Part shown: piece by piece, positions 17,711 to 27,955 of the stretch | How positions within the stretch are numbered: position 1 is the stretch's first letter | Layout of the letters: each line of letters starts with the position of its first letter | Source: Alloyangia pacifica | GTDB lineage: Bacteria; Pseudomonadota; Alphaproteobacteria; Rhodobacterales; Rhodobacteraceae | Reading direction: 5' to 3' | Length of the DNA: 64,000 nucleotides | Assembly (NCBI RefSeq): GCF_003111685.1 | Contig: NZ_CP022190.1 | Span: 830,001-894,000, forward strand | The notes under the pieces: generated by a model | What the model saw: only the letters and a program-made list of their open reading frames with translations | Databases searched by the model: none | Told to the model about the DNA's origin: nothing | Position numbers and translations under genes: made by a program

Positions 17711-18565
17711 ATGCTGGACGGAGTGCGAAGCGATCAGACCTCGGCCCGCGACGGCGCGGCGCGCGACAGGCTGCTCGAGGTCAACAATATCGAGGTGATC
17801 TACAACCACGTGATCCTCGTTCTTAAGGGCGTGTCGCTCTCGGTGCCGCAGGGCGGGATCACCGCGCTTTTAGGCGGCAACGGCGCGGGGAAGACCACCA
17901 CGCTCAAGGCGATCTCGAACCTGCTGCAGTCCGAACGCGGCGAGGTGACCAAGGGCACGATCTCCTATCGCGGCGAGCGAGTGCAGGACCTCGATCCGGC
18001 GGCGCTGGTCAAGCGCGGGGTGATCCAGGTGATGGAGGGGCGGCATTGCTTCGAGCACCTGACGGTCGAGGAAAACCTGATGACCGGCGCCTTTACACGG
18101 CGCGACGGGAAAGCCGCCGTGTTGCGCGATCTCGAGATGGTCTACGACTATTTCCCACGGCTCAAGGAGCGGCGGAAGTCGCAGGCCGGCTACACCTCGG
18201 GAGGCGAGCAGCAGATGTGCGCCATCGGCCGCGCCCTGATGTCACGCCCAGAGATGGTGCTGCTGGACGAGCCCTCGATGGGGCTGGCGCCGCAGCTGGT
18301 CGAGCAGATCTTCGAGATCGTGAAAGCGGTCAACGAGGGCGAGGGCGTCTCCTTCCTGCTGGCCGAGCAGAACACCAACGTGGCGCTGCGCTACGCGCAT
18401 TACGGCTACATCCTCGAGAACGGCCGGGTGGTGATGGACGGGCCGGCGCAGGCGCTGCGCGAGAACCCGGACGTGAAGGAATTCTACCTTGGCGTGTCCG
18501 ACGAGGGGCGCAAGTCGTTCCGCGACGTGCGCTCCTACCGCCGCCGCAAACGGTGGCTGGCGTGA
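17711..18565 (+). CDS. ABC transporter ATP-binding protein, LivF type
   Basis: This 284-residue ATPase is the second of the HAAT importer. Walker A 'GGNGAGKTT', signature 'TSGGEQQMCAIGRAL' and Walker B 'VLLDEPSMGLAP' are intact, and the LivF-type ending '...VMDGPAQALRENPDVKEFYLGV' is present. The C-terminus has about 20 extra basic residues ('RSYRRRKRWLA'). I use the ATG at 17711 with GGGAAG eight bases before it. A GTG at 17702 would add three residues. The stop is directly followed by the ATG of thpR. Confidence 0.92.
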   Translation: MLDGVRSDQTSARDGAARDRLLEVNNIEVIYNHVILVLKGVSLSVPQGGITALLGGNGAGKTTTLKAISNLLQSERGEVTKGTISYRGERVQDLDPAALVKRGVIQVMEGRHCFEHLTVEENLMTGAFTRRDGKAAVLRDLEMVYDYFPRLKERRKSQAGYTSGGEQQMCAIGRALMSRPEMVLLDEPSMGLAPQLVEQIFEIVKAVNEGEGVSFLLAEQNTNVALRYAHYGYILENGRVVMDGPAQALRENPDVKEFYLGVSDEGRKSFRDVRSYRRRKRWLA

Positions 18566-19141
18566 ATGCGTGCCTTCCTCGCGCTGCCTTTGCCGGAGCC
18601 GCTGGTCCCGCCACTGCTGGCGGTGCAGGAGGCTCTGCCGGTGGGGCGCGCGGTGCCCGAGGAGAACCTGCATGTGACGCTGGCCTTCCTCGGCGAGGTG
18701 GCGGAGGCGGAGTTGCAGGAGCTGCACCTCGAGCTGGAGGGGCAGGCGCTGCCGGGGTGCTGGTTGCGGGTGACCGGGCTCGAGAGTTTCGGCGGGCGTG
18801 CGACCCGGCTCTTGGCAGCGGAGATCGCGTGCGAGCCGGGGCTGGTCGGCCTGCAAGGGCGCGTCGTGCGGGCCTGCCGGGCGGCGGGCATCCAACTCGA
18901 GCGGCGGCGGTTCCGGCCGCATGTGACACTGACGCGCTTCGGTGCGGGGCTGCGCGGCGAAGCGCTTGCGCGGCTTGAACGGGCGGTGGCGGGGCAGGTT
19001 GCGCTCGCCACCGGGGCAGAGGCGGCAGAGGAGCTGCGGCTCGTCGCCTCGAGGCTGACCCCCGAGGGGGCGATCTACGAGACATTGGCGGCCTATGCGC
19101 TGCCACTCCCGCCCGGTGCTGCCGGCGACGGGGCAGGATAG
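18566..19141 (+). CDS. thpR: RNA 2',3'-cyclic phosphodiesterase (2H family)
   Basis: This 191-residue 2H phosphoesterase opens 2',3'-cyclic phosphates in RNA. Both catalytic H-x-T motifs are visible: 'HVTLAFLG' near residue 35 and 'HVTLTRFG' near residue 115. It starts at the base after the livF-type stop, so it is part of the operon, yet no link to transport is obvious. It may be a passenger. Function is assigned from the two motifs and length (family about 180-200). Confidence 0.85.
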   Translation: MRAFLALPLPEPLVPPLLAVQEALPVGRAVPEENLHVTLAFLGEVAEAELQELHLELEGQALPGCWLRVTGLESFGGRATRLLAAEIACEPGLVGLQGRVVRACRAAGIQLERRRFRPHVTLTRFGAGLRGEALARLERAVAGQVALATGAEAAEELRLVASRLTPEGAIYETLAAYALPLPPGAAGDGAG

Positions 19142-19165
19142 GACTGGGCTGGAAGGGAGGCTCGG

Positions 19166-20398
19166 ATGAGCGGTTACTACGACGATCTGGAGACGCGCAG
19201 CGCGGCGGAGCGCGCCGCGGCGCTGGCCGAGGCGCTGCCCGAGCAGATCGCCCGGGCGCAGGCGCTGCCGGGCTATGCGGAGCTGTTGGCGGGGGTGGAT
19301 GCGGCAAGCGTCACCACCCGCGAGTCGCTCGCGGCCTTGCCGGTGCTGCGCAAGTCCGACCTCGGCCGCGCGCAGAAAGGCGCTGCGCCCTTCGGCGGGT
19401 TCACCACGCGGCCCGTGTCGGGCTTTGCACATGTCTTCCAGTCGCCGGGGCCGATCTACGAGCCGGGCGGCATCGCGCACGACTGGTGGCGGCTCGGGCG
19501 CTTCCTGCATGCGGCGGGCATCGGCACGGGCGACATCGTGCAGAACTGCTTCGGCTACCACCTGACCCCCGCCGGGATGATCTTCGAAAGCGGGGCTCGG
19601 GCGGTCGGCGCGGCGGTGCTGCCCGCCGGTACCGGCCAGACCGAGCTGCAGGTGCAGGCGGCGGCGGACGTGGGGGTCACCGCCTACGCGGGCACGCCGG
19701 ACTATCTGAAAATCATCCTCGACAAGGCCGAGGCCATGGGCGTGGAGCTCGGGATCACCAAGGCGGCGGTCTCGGGCGGGGCGCTCTTCCCCTCGCTGCG
19801 GGACTTCTACGCCGCGCGCGGTATCGCCTGCCTGCAGTGCTATGCCACCGCCGATCTGGGCCTCATCGCCTACGAGACGCCGAGCATGGAGGGGATGATC
19901 GTCGACGAGCGGGTGATCGTCGAGATCGTCACCCCCGGCACCGGCGATCCCGTGGCCGAGGGCGAGGTCGGCGAGGTGGTGGTGACCACGCTCAACCCCG
20001 ACTACCCGCTGATCCGCTTTGCCACCGGCGACATGTCGGCGGTGCTGCCGGGGGCGAGCCCCTGCGGACGCTCCAACATGCGCATCAAGGGCTGGATGGG
20101 ACGCGCCGATCAGACCACGAAGATCAAGGGCATGTTCGTGCGTCCGGAGCAGGTGGCGGCGCTGGTCGCCCGCCATGCCGAGATTGGCCGGGCGCGGGTC
20201 GTCGCCAGCCGCGAGGGCGAGATGGACGTGATGACCGTGCGGATCGAGACCTCGGGGCAGGGCGGCGCGCCCGATGCCGGAGCCTTCGAGGCCAGCGTGA
20301 CGGAGCTGCTGAAACTCAAGGGCAAAGTCGAGCTAGTGGCGCCCGGCGGGCTGCCTCGCGACGGCGTGGTGATCGAGGACGCGCGCAGCTACGAGTGA
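19166..20398 (+). CDS. Phenylacetate-CoA ligase-like adenylate-forming enzyme
   Basis: This 410-residue enzyme resembles PaaK-type ligases, which form aryl-acyl-CoA from the acid, ATP and CoA. Visible features are the N-terminal helix bundle 'YYDDLETRSAAERAAALAEALPEQIARAQ', the 'AGTPDYLKIILDKAEAMG' block, 'CYATADLGLIAYET' and the C-terminal 'GRADQTTKIKGMFVRPEQV' in which Lys is expected to act. It closes an operon that starts with another AMP-forming ligase. Two ligases in one importer operon suggest two acid classes or two steps. The substrate is unknown. Confidence 0.85.
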   Translation: MSGYYDDLETRSAAERAAALAEALPEQIARAQALPGYAELLAGVDAASVTTRESLAALPVLRKSDLGRAQKGAAPFGGFTTRPVSGFAHVFQSPGPIYEPGGIAHDWWRLGRFLHAAGIGTGDIVQNCFGYHLTPAGMIFESGARAVGAAVLPAGTGQTELQVQAAADVGVTAYAGTPDYLKIILDKAEAMGVELGITKAAVSGGALFPSLRDFYAARGIACLQCYATADLGLIAYETPSMEGMIVDERVIVEIVTPGTGDPVAEGEVGEVVVTTLNPDYPLIRFATGDMSAVLPGASPCGRSNMRIKGWMGRADQTTKIKGMFVRPEQVAALVARHAEIGRARVVASREGEMDVMTVRIETSGQGGAPDAGAFEASVTELLKLKGKVELVAPGGLPRDGVVIEDARSYE

Positions 20399-20429
20399 CG
20401 GGGCCGCGCGCCTCGAGGCAGTCGGTCGC

Positions 20430-21623
20430 TCAGCGCAGCAGGGACGAGTAAAGGAGCAGGCCCCAAGGCTCCAGCGCCTTGTGGACCTGCGCCCAGCCGG
20501 TGCCGAAGGTGATCGGGTCGAACCTTGCGGCTTGCGCGATGTCGCTCAGGCTGCGGCGACCGTCGACGCCGGCAAGCAGCGGCGCGGTGCCCTTGGGCAG
20601 CGTCAGCGTGGCCTGGACCCCACCTATCTTCACCGGCAGCGGACGGCCCTGCGCCACGGCCTTCGCCAGCGCCGCGCGCTGCACGCCACGCAGGTGCGGC
20701 ACCAGCTTGCGGTCAGAGGGGGCGGCCCTGGTGTCCTCTGCCGCCGCGGGCACGGCATAGGCGGTGTGCATCCGGATGGTGCCGCGCAGCTTTTCCGCGG
20801 TGGCCATCTGGGTTGCCGCGTCCATCCCTTCGGGGACCTCGGTGATCTGAGCCAGATCGTAGAGCGCGGGGGTGGTGAAGCCGGCCAGCCGCCAGCCGGT
20901 CTGCGCGAGTGTCTGCAGAAGCTCGGGGACGGCGTAGCTGCGGTCCTGCCCGTGCAGCAGTAAATCGTAGAACCCGGCATCCGAGGCGTGGTGATCGCCG
21001 AGATTGCGGTTGGCGGCAAACGGATGTCCCTCGGGCAGATCGGCCACGAGCCGCTGCGCGCGGGCAAGACGCTCTTGCGGCGCCAGCCCCTCGAAGAGCG
21101 CGCCGAATGCCTCCTGCAGCGGGTAGACGCCGGAGCGACCATAGGGCGCGTAAACCATGAAGCCGAGACCACCCCCGGGGGCGAGGGCGGCGCGCAGGGC
21201 GGCAAAGCCCGCCTCGGGGTCAGGCAGGTGGTGCAGCACGCCGCAGCAGTCGATGTAGTCGAAACTGCCGTAGTCCGCAGCGTCGAGCAGGCTGGCGGTG
21301 TGAAAGGTGATACCGCTGAGGCCGCGGACCTTGGCCCGCGCCTCGGCCACCCCGCGCGAGGCGGTCGAGAGGTCGAGGTAGGTGATCTCGTAGGGTTTCT
21401 TCGCCGCGGTCAGCAGAGTGGCGAGCTGGATCAGCCCGTCGCCAGTGCCGCCGCCCGCGACCAGCACCCGCAGCGGCTGCGACCAGTCGCGGCTGCCGCG
21501 CCACAGCCAATGGTCCATCTCGAGCGGGTGCGAGGGCGAGCCTGTTATGAGCCGGGTGGTCTCGTCCTTCGGGTCACGCTCGGGATAGGGGTAGCTCTCG
21601 TACTGTTCCTTGACCGTGACCAT
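20430..21623 (-). CDS. Class I SAM-dependent methyltransferase with C-terminal extension
   Basis: This 397-residue cytoplasmic protein has an N-terminal 'YPYPERDP' stretch, then a class I methyltransferase fold: 'RVLVAGGGTGDGLIQLA' (SAM-binding glycine motif), 'YLDLSTASRGVAEARA', and 'FDYIDCCGVLHHLPDPEAGFAALRAAL'. The C-terminal ~100 residues ('DRKLVPHLRGVQRAAL...') are outside the methyltransferase fold. GGGAGAGCGC lies just before the chosen ATG. A start 11 residues upstream lacks a better site. It converges with the PaaK-like gene. The acceptor is unknown. Confidence 0.8.
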   Translation of the reverse strand: MVTVKEQYESYPYPERDPKDETTRLITGSPSHPLEMDHWLWRGSRDWSQPLRVLVAGGGTGDGLIQLATLLTAAKKPYEITYLDLSTASRGVAEARAKVRGLSGITFHTASLLDAADYGSFDYIDCCGVLHHLPDPEAGFAALRAALAPGGGLGFMVYAPYGRSGVYPLQEAFGALFEGLAPQERLARAQRLVADLPEGHPFAANRNLGDHHASDAGFYDLLLHGQDRSYAVPELLQTLAQTGWRLAGFTTPALYDLAQITEVPEGMDAATQMATAEKLRGTIRMHTAYAVPAAAEDTRAAPSDRKLVPHLRGVQRAALAKAVAQGRPLPVKIGGVQATLTLPKGTAPLLAGVDGRRSLSDIAQAARFDPITFGTGWAQVHKALEPWGLLLYSSLLR

Positions 21624-21678
21624 GCGCTCTCCCTTTCCGTGCGGATGTTCTGGCACGGTAGGGCAGATAGGCCAAGCC

Positions 21679-21981
21679 TCAGCGTGACTTGCGGGCGATC
21701 TCGAGCTTTGTTTCGAGCAGCGCCATGTCCCTTATGAGACGGCGGCGCTGGTCCCGGTCGGAGGTTTCGCGCAGCGCCTCGCGCAGGGTTGCGAGCTCGC
21801 GGGTGAGCGCCACCGCCTGCGGTACGGCGCCATTGTCCTTGAGAATCCGGGTCAGCACCGCGTTTTCCGGATCGTCGCACTCGGGCAGCGGCTTTCCCGC
21901 CCCGGGCAGGTTCTCAAAGGCGCCTTCGGCCTCGGCCTTGGCGATGCGGGCATTGATCAGGTCGATGAGCGGGTGATCCAT
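21679..21981 (-). CDS. DUF1992 (DnaJ homolog C28-like) domain protein
   Basis: This 100-residue soluble protein is essentially one DUF1992 domain: 'DLINARIAKAEAEGAFENLPGAGKPLP' is the hallmark, followed by a helical charged region ending 'DMALLETKLEIARKSR'. There is no J domain, in contrast to the eukaryotic DNAJC28 relatives. I chose the ATG at 21981 because the domain starts there. An upstream in-frame start would add 16 residues. Its function is unknown. Confidence 0.8.
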   Translation of the reverse strand: MDHPLIDLINARIAKAEAEGAFENLPGAGKPLPECDDPENAVLTRILKDNGAVPQAVALTRELATLREALRETSDRDQRRRLIRDMALLETKLEIARKSR

Positions 21982-22039
21982 GGGGGATGTGCGTGCGCAA
22001 AGAGAGGTGAGCGGAATGGAGGCAAGCATAGCGCGGCGA

Positions 22040-22084
22040 CCGGCGCGGAGAAAGGGGGGCGACTGGCCCCGCTCCGCGCCGGTG
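22040..22084. other. Long GC-rich hairpin directly after tex
   Basis: ACCGGCGCGGAG (22040-22051) and CTCCGCGCCGGT (22073-22084) form a perfect 12-bp stem, with a nested GGGG/CCCC stem in the loop. It begins 4 bases beyond the tex stop on the minus strand. There is no T-run, so it is a weak terminator candidate or a 3' stability element. Confidence 0.35.
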
Positions 22085-22088
22085 CGGC

Positions 22089-24443
<2,355 letters not shown>

Positions 24444-24737
24444 GGGGGCGGTCTCCTCTGGGTCTTCGGGAAGGCCGGTTTAGCCCCGCCGCGCGGCTGC
24501 GCCAAGAGGCCGCGTTGGAGGCGGCTGATCCTTGCGCGAAAGGGCCGGGTGCAACGTGAGCCGGGCGGGCGCCAGCCCGTGGGATGGCGCCGCCAAGATT
24601 GGGGTCTGCGCTTTATACCTGTCAAGTTCTGACGACATATGAGCGCTGTGCTCGGTGCCCAAAGCGCCAGCCCGCCGGGACGGGCAGGCGCTCGCCCGGC
24701 GCCTCCGGCTTGATTCCGGTCGGGTGACGCGATGCGT
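24444..24737. other. Gene-free stretch between tex and the response regulator
   Basis: These 294 bases hold no supportable gene. On the minus strand a symmetrical hairpin lies at 24663-24692, 45 bases after the response regulator stop, and the left part is the leader of tex. Confidence 0.5.
24663..24692 (-). terminator. Candidate terminator of the NarX-like two-component operon
   Basis: On the minus strand: AGCGCC, T, GCCCG, loop, CGGGC, T, GGCGCT, giving an 11-bp stem with one mismatch followed by only TT. Intrinsic termination is uncertain because the T-run is very short. Confidence 0.35.
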
Positions 24738-25463
24738 CTAGTGCACCGACCTTGCCCGCCCCGCCAGCCAGCGTTCGTAGTCGCGCTGCGCGCTCTCCAG
24801 CGTCTCGACGTTCAGCGTGCGGGTTGTGAAGGCGCGCGACAGCGCCTTCACCCGCTTGTTGAGCGCGGGGCCAATGTCCTCGCCGTCCACGCCGAGCTTG
24901 TCGTAGAGCGACAGCAGCCGGTTCTGCACGGTGCGCAAGGACATGCCGCGGCGCTCGGCGATGAGCTTGTCTTGCAGCCCCAGCGCCAGATCCAGCAGAA
25001 CCGCGTATTCGCTGTCGTCGAGCGCGTTGCGCGGCGAGGCGCTACGCCGCTGCAGGCGGTGGATTTCGCGGTCCACCATGATCTGGCCCTCCAGCAGCAC
25101 CGCGCGCAGCGCAAGTTTCAGCCGCTCGCGGGTGGCGGTCTTGAGCACGTAGCCATAGGCGCTGTCCTCGGGCACGATGCGGGAGATGCCGCGCAGGTAG
25201 GCCTCGTCGGAGTAATTCGACCAGAAGAGGATGCGCGTGCCCGGCCGCTCGGCCCAGATCGCGCGGGCCGCCTCGATGCCATTGCGGCCATCCATCTGCA
25301 GGTCCATCACCACCGCCTCGATGCGGGCGGCGCGGGCCTCGGCCTCGCCCGCCGCCCCGTCGGTGGCGTGGAGCATTTCGGTCACCTCGGGCAGCGCCTC
25401 GGCGAGGGCGTCCTGGAGGTAGGAGGCGTGGAACTGGTCATCCTCGACAAGCAGGACTTTCAT
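24738..25463 (-). CDS. Response regulator with C-terminal helix-turn-helix (NarL-like)
   Basis: This 241-residue protein is encoded directly after the kinase gene (30-base gap), so the two should be one signalling pair. The receiver has 'LLVEDDQ', phospho-acceptor Asp in 'VVMDLQMDG' (about residue 54) and a conserved Lys in 'YGYVLKTATRERL'. The C-terminal region 'DSEYAVLLDLALGLQDKLIAERRGMSLRTVQNRLLSLYDKLGV' looks like a LuxR-type HTH. It is likely to control the divergent sugar importer. That is inference from arrangement. Confidence 0.88.
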   Translation of the reverse strand: MKVLLVEDDQFHASYLQDALAEALPEVTEMLHATDGAAGEAEARAARIEAVVMDLQMDGRNGIEAARAIWAERPGTRILFWSNYSDEAYLRGISRIVPEDSAYGYVLKTATRERLKLALRAVLLEGQIMVDREIHRLQRRSASPRNALDDSEYAVLLDLALGLQDKLIAERRGMSLRTVQNRLLSLYDKLGVDGEDIGPALNKRVKALSRAFTTRTLNVETLESAQRDYERWLAGRARSVH

Positions 25464-25493
25464 CGGGGCAGGACTTTCATGCGGACTGGTCTT

Positions 25494-26726
25494 TCATGCG
25501 GAGGTTTCGGGAAGGGTGACGGTGACGCGGGTGCCCGCATCCGCCACGATTTCGAGATCCGCGCCGATCAGGTGGGCGCGGGTGCGCAGGTGCGACAGGC
25601 CCGAGCGGCGGCCGACCTCTGGGTCGATGCCGACGCCATCGTCGCTGATGCAGATGCGCAGACGGTTCTGCGGCTCGGAGCTGACGGTGACGAGAATGCG
25701 CCGAGCGCCAGCGTGGCGGGCGGCGTTGTTGATCGCCTCCTGCGCGATACGGAAGAGCGCCGTGCGCTCGGTGGGGCCGAGACGGTCGGGGGCGCCATCG
25801 GTCTCGTCCTCGACATCCACCTCGACGGCCTCGGCGCCAACGGCGCGTTCAAGATGCACCCGGACCGCGTGGGCGAAGCCGAAAAGATCGAGCAGGGTGG
25901 GGACGGCGGTGTCGATCAGCGCGCGCAGGTCGTCGATCGTGTCGGTCACGCGCTCGGCCAGCAGGTCGCGGTCGAGCGGCACCTCGCCGGTCAGCTCGCG
26001 CAGGATGCGGGTGAGGTCGGCGAGCGTCTGGTCGTGCAGGTCCATGCCGATGCGCTGGCGCTCTTGCTCGAGCGTCTGGGTCAGCTCCAGCGCGCCCTGC
26101 CGCAGCCCCTCGGCCTGTTCCTGCGCGCGGGCGCGCATCTGCGCCGCTTGGCTGGCCTTGGCCGCACCGTGCAGAGCGTGGAACCAGGGCGCAAGCAGAT
26201 CCGCCAGCGCCTGCGCCACAGGCACCTGCTCGGGTCCGTAGAACCCCTCGGTGCCATGGGAGAAATTGAGCGTGCCGGTGACCCGGCCCATGACCCGCAG
26301 CGGCACGTTGATCCGCGCGCGCAGCCGGTGGTTCAGGATCGGCTCGCAGCAGGCGCCGGGGAAGGTCTGCTGCGGATCCTCCATGGCATTGGCCGAGAGC
26401 ATCGCGGCGCTGCGTCCCTGCAGCACGTCGCGCACCGGCGAATATTGCACGCGGGTGCGGCGCTGCGACCAGCGGGTTTCGATCCCCGCCTCGAAGCTCA
26501 CCACCCAGCCGGGCGTGTCGTGCAGGCAGATGTCGACATGGCTGAAGGGCAACACGGTCGCGATCTCGGGCGCGACGGCGGTGAGCGCCGAGCCGATCTC
26601 GACCTCGGTCGAGAGCCGCGCGGACATCCGCTTGAAGGCCTCGGCAAAGACCCCGGCGGCGCCGGGCTGCACGCCCGAAGGCGCGCGGCGCGCGGGTACG
26701 GCCGCGGCCGTCTGCGGTAAACTCAT
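25494..26726 (-). CDS. GAF-domain sensor histidine kinase, NarX/HisKA_3 type
   Basis: This 410-residue soluble kinase lacks membrane segments. A GAF-like domain (about 40-190, with 'INVPLRVMGRVTGTLNFSHGTEGFYGPEQVPVAQALADL') precedes a long helix and the HisKA_3 block 'ERQRIGMDLHDQTLADLTRIL' (phospho-accepting His). An ATPase domain follows ('IAQEAINNAARHAGA', 'ISDDGVGIDPE', 'GLSHLRTRAHLIGAD'). I start at 26726, with GGGGAGGGATC before the ATG. An upstream in-frame start adds 40 arginine-rich residues of no family likeness. A cytoplasmic or small-molecule signal is likely. Confidence 0.9.
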   Translation of the reverse strand: MSLPQTAAAVPARRAPSGVQPGAAGVFAEAFKRMSARLSTEVEIGSALTAVAPEIATVLPFSHVDICLHDTPGWVVSFEAGIETRWSQRRTRVQYSPVRDVLQGRSAAMLSANAMEDPQQTFPGACCEPILNHRLRARINVPLRVMGRVTGTLNFSHGTEGFYGPEQVPVAQALADLLAPWFHALHGAAKASQAAQMRARAQEQAEGLRQGALELTQTLEQERQRIGMDLHDQTLADLTRILRELTGEVPLDRDLLAERVTDTIDDLRALIDTAVPTLLDLFGFAHAVRVHLERAVGAEAVEVDVEDETDGAPDRLGPTERTALFRIAQEAINNAARHAGARRILVTVSSEPQNRLRICISDDGVGIDPEVGRRSGLSHLRTRAHLIGADLEIVADAGTRVTVTLPETSA

Positions 26727-26813
26727 GATCCCTCCCCACGCGCCTCCTCTTGCGCGTCTCCGCAAGATGGCGCGTCTGGGTGGAGAAGAAAACACCCTTT
26801 CCCGCAGTCGAGG

Positions 26814-26859
26814 TGCGGAAACCCGCAAGTGATCTGCGGGGGGCACACTTTACGTGCGG
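26814..26859. promoter_or_regulatory. TGCGG repeat array in the divergent control region
   Basis: TGCGG occurs at 26814, 26835 and 26855, with 21- and 20-base spacing (two helical turns). The first forms a dyad with CCGCA at 26823-26827, and another CCGCA is at 26802. The array lies between the kinase operon and the sugar importer, where the partner response regulator could bind. No binding has been shown. Confidence 0.4.
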
Positions 26860-26938
26860 CCTCGGTCACGGCAGCATGCGAGTGCCCGTGGAGGACGGGC
26901 GTCCAGTGAGCGTCCGGAATAGGGCGGTGGGAGGGAAT

Positions 26939-27949
26939 ATGACCAAGACAATGATGCTGCTCGGCGCGGCGGGGCTTGCCATGGCGGCAGGCGGCGCATT
27001 CGCCGACACCTCGGGCAAGCGCATCGCGCTGTCCAACAACTACGCGGGCAACTCGTGGCGGCAGGCCATGCTGCAGACCTTCGAGGAGGTCGGCGCCAAG
27101 GCGGTCGAGGAGGGCGTCGTCGCTGCGGCGGATGCCTATACGACCTCCGAGAACCAGGCCACGGAGCAGGCCGCGCAGATCCAGAACATGATCCTGCAGG
27201 GCTATGACGCGATCATCCTGAACGCGGCCTCGCCGACGGCTCTGAACGGCGCCGTCGAGGAAGCCTGCAACGCGGGCGTGACCGTGGTCAGCTTCGACGG
27301 CATCGTCACCGCGCCCTGCGCCTGGCGCATCGCGGTGGACTTCAAGGCGATGGGCAAGGAACAGGTGGACTATCTTGCTTCCCGTCTGCCCGAGGGCGGC
27401 AACCTGCTGGAGATCCGGGGCCTTGCCGGCGTCTTCGTGGATGACGAGATCCACGCGGGCATCGAGGAAGGCGTGAGCGAGAACGACCAGTTCGAGATCG
27501 TCGGCTCGGTGCACGGGGACTGGGCGCAGGACGTGGCGCAAAAGGCCGTGGCGGGCGTGCTGCCTTCACTGCCCGACGTGGTTGGCGTGGTGACCCAGGG
27601 CGGCGACGGCTACGGCGCGGCGCAGGCCTTCAAGGCCGCGGGCCGCGACACCCCGCTGATCGTGCTCGGCAACCGCCAGGACGAGATGCAATGGTGGGCC
27701 GACCAGCGCGACGCCAACGGCTATGAGACGCTCTCGCTTTCGATCGCGCCGGGCGTGGCCTCGCTGGCCTTCTGGGTGGCGCAGCAGATCCTCGACGGGG
27801 CCGAGGTGCCCAAGGATCTGACCGTGCCCTTCCTGAAGGTGACGCAGGACACGCTGGACGAGGCGCTGGAGAGCACGCCCGAGGGGTCTGTCGCCAATAC
27901 CGTCTATTCGCTCGACGACGCCAAGGGCGTGATCTCCGAGGCGATGTAA
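26939..27949 (+). CDS. Sugar ABC transporter substrate-binding protein (periplasmic)
   Basis: This 336-residue periplasmic binding protein has a signal peptide (MTKTMMLLGAAGLAMAAGGAFA). The mature start 'DTSGKRIALSNNYAGNSWRQAMLQTFEEV' and the internal 'ENQATEQAAQIQNMILQGYDAIILNAASPTALNGAVEEA' are characteristic of Peripla_BP_4 sugar binders. The ATG at 26939 is preceded by GGAGGGAAT. The ATPase follows 6 bases after the stop. A pentose or related sugar is likely. Which one is not determined. Confidence 0.9.
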   Translation: MTKTMMLLGAAGLAMAAGGAFADTSGKRIALSNNYAGNSWRQAMLQTFEEVGAKAVEEGVVAAADAYTTSENQATEQAAQIQNMILQGYDAIILNAASPTALNGAVEEACNAGVTVVSFDGIVTAPCAWRIAVDFKAMGKEQVDYLASRLPEGGNLLEIRGLAGVFVDDEIHAGIEEGVSENDQFEIVGSVHGDWAQDVAQKAVAGVLPSLPDVVGVVTQGGDGYGAAQAFKAAGRDTPLIVLGNRQDEMQWWADQRDANGYETLSLSIAPGVASLAFWVAQQILDGAEVPKDLTVPFLKVTQDTLDEALESTPEGSVANTVYSLDDAKGVISEAM

Positions 27950-27955
27950 TCCAGC

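Noticed and set aside
24641..24712. Short frame of about 24 codons starting at an ATG in the tex/response regulator gap
   Set aside because: No ribosome site and no recognisable composition.
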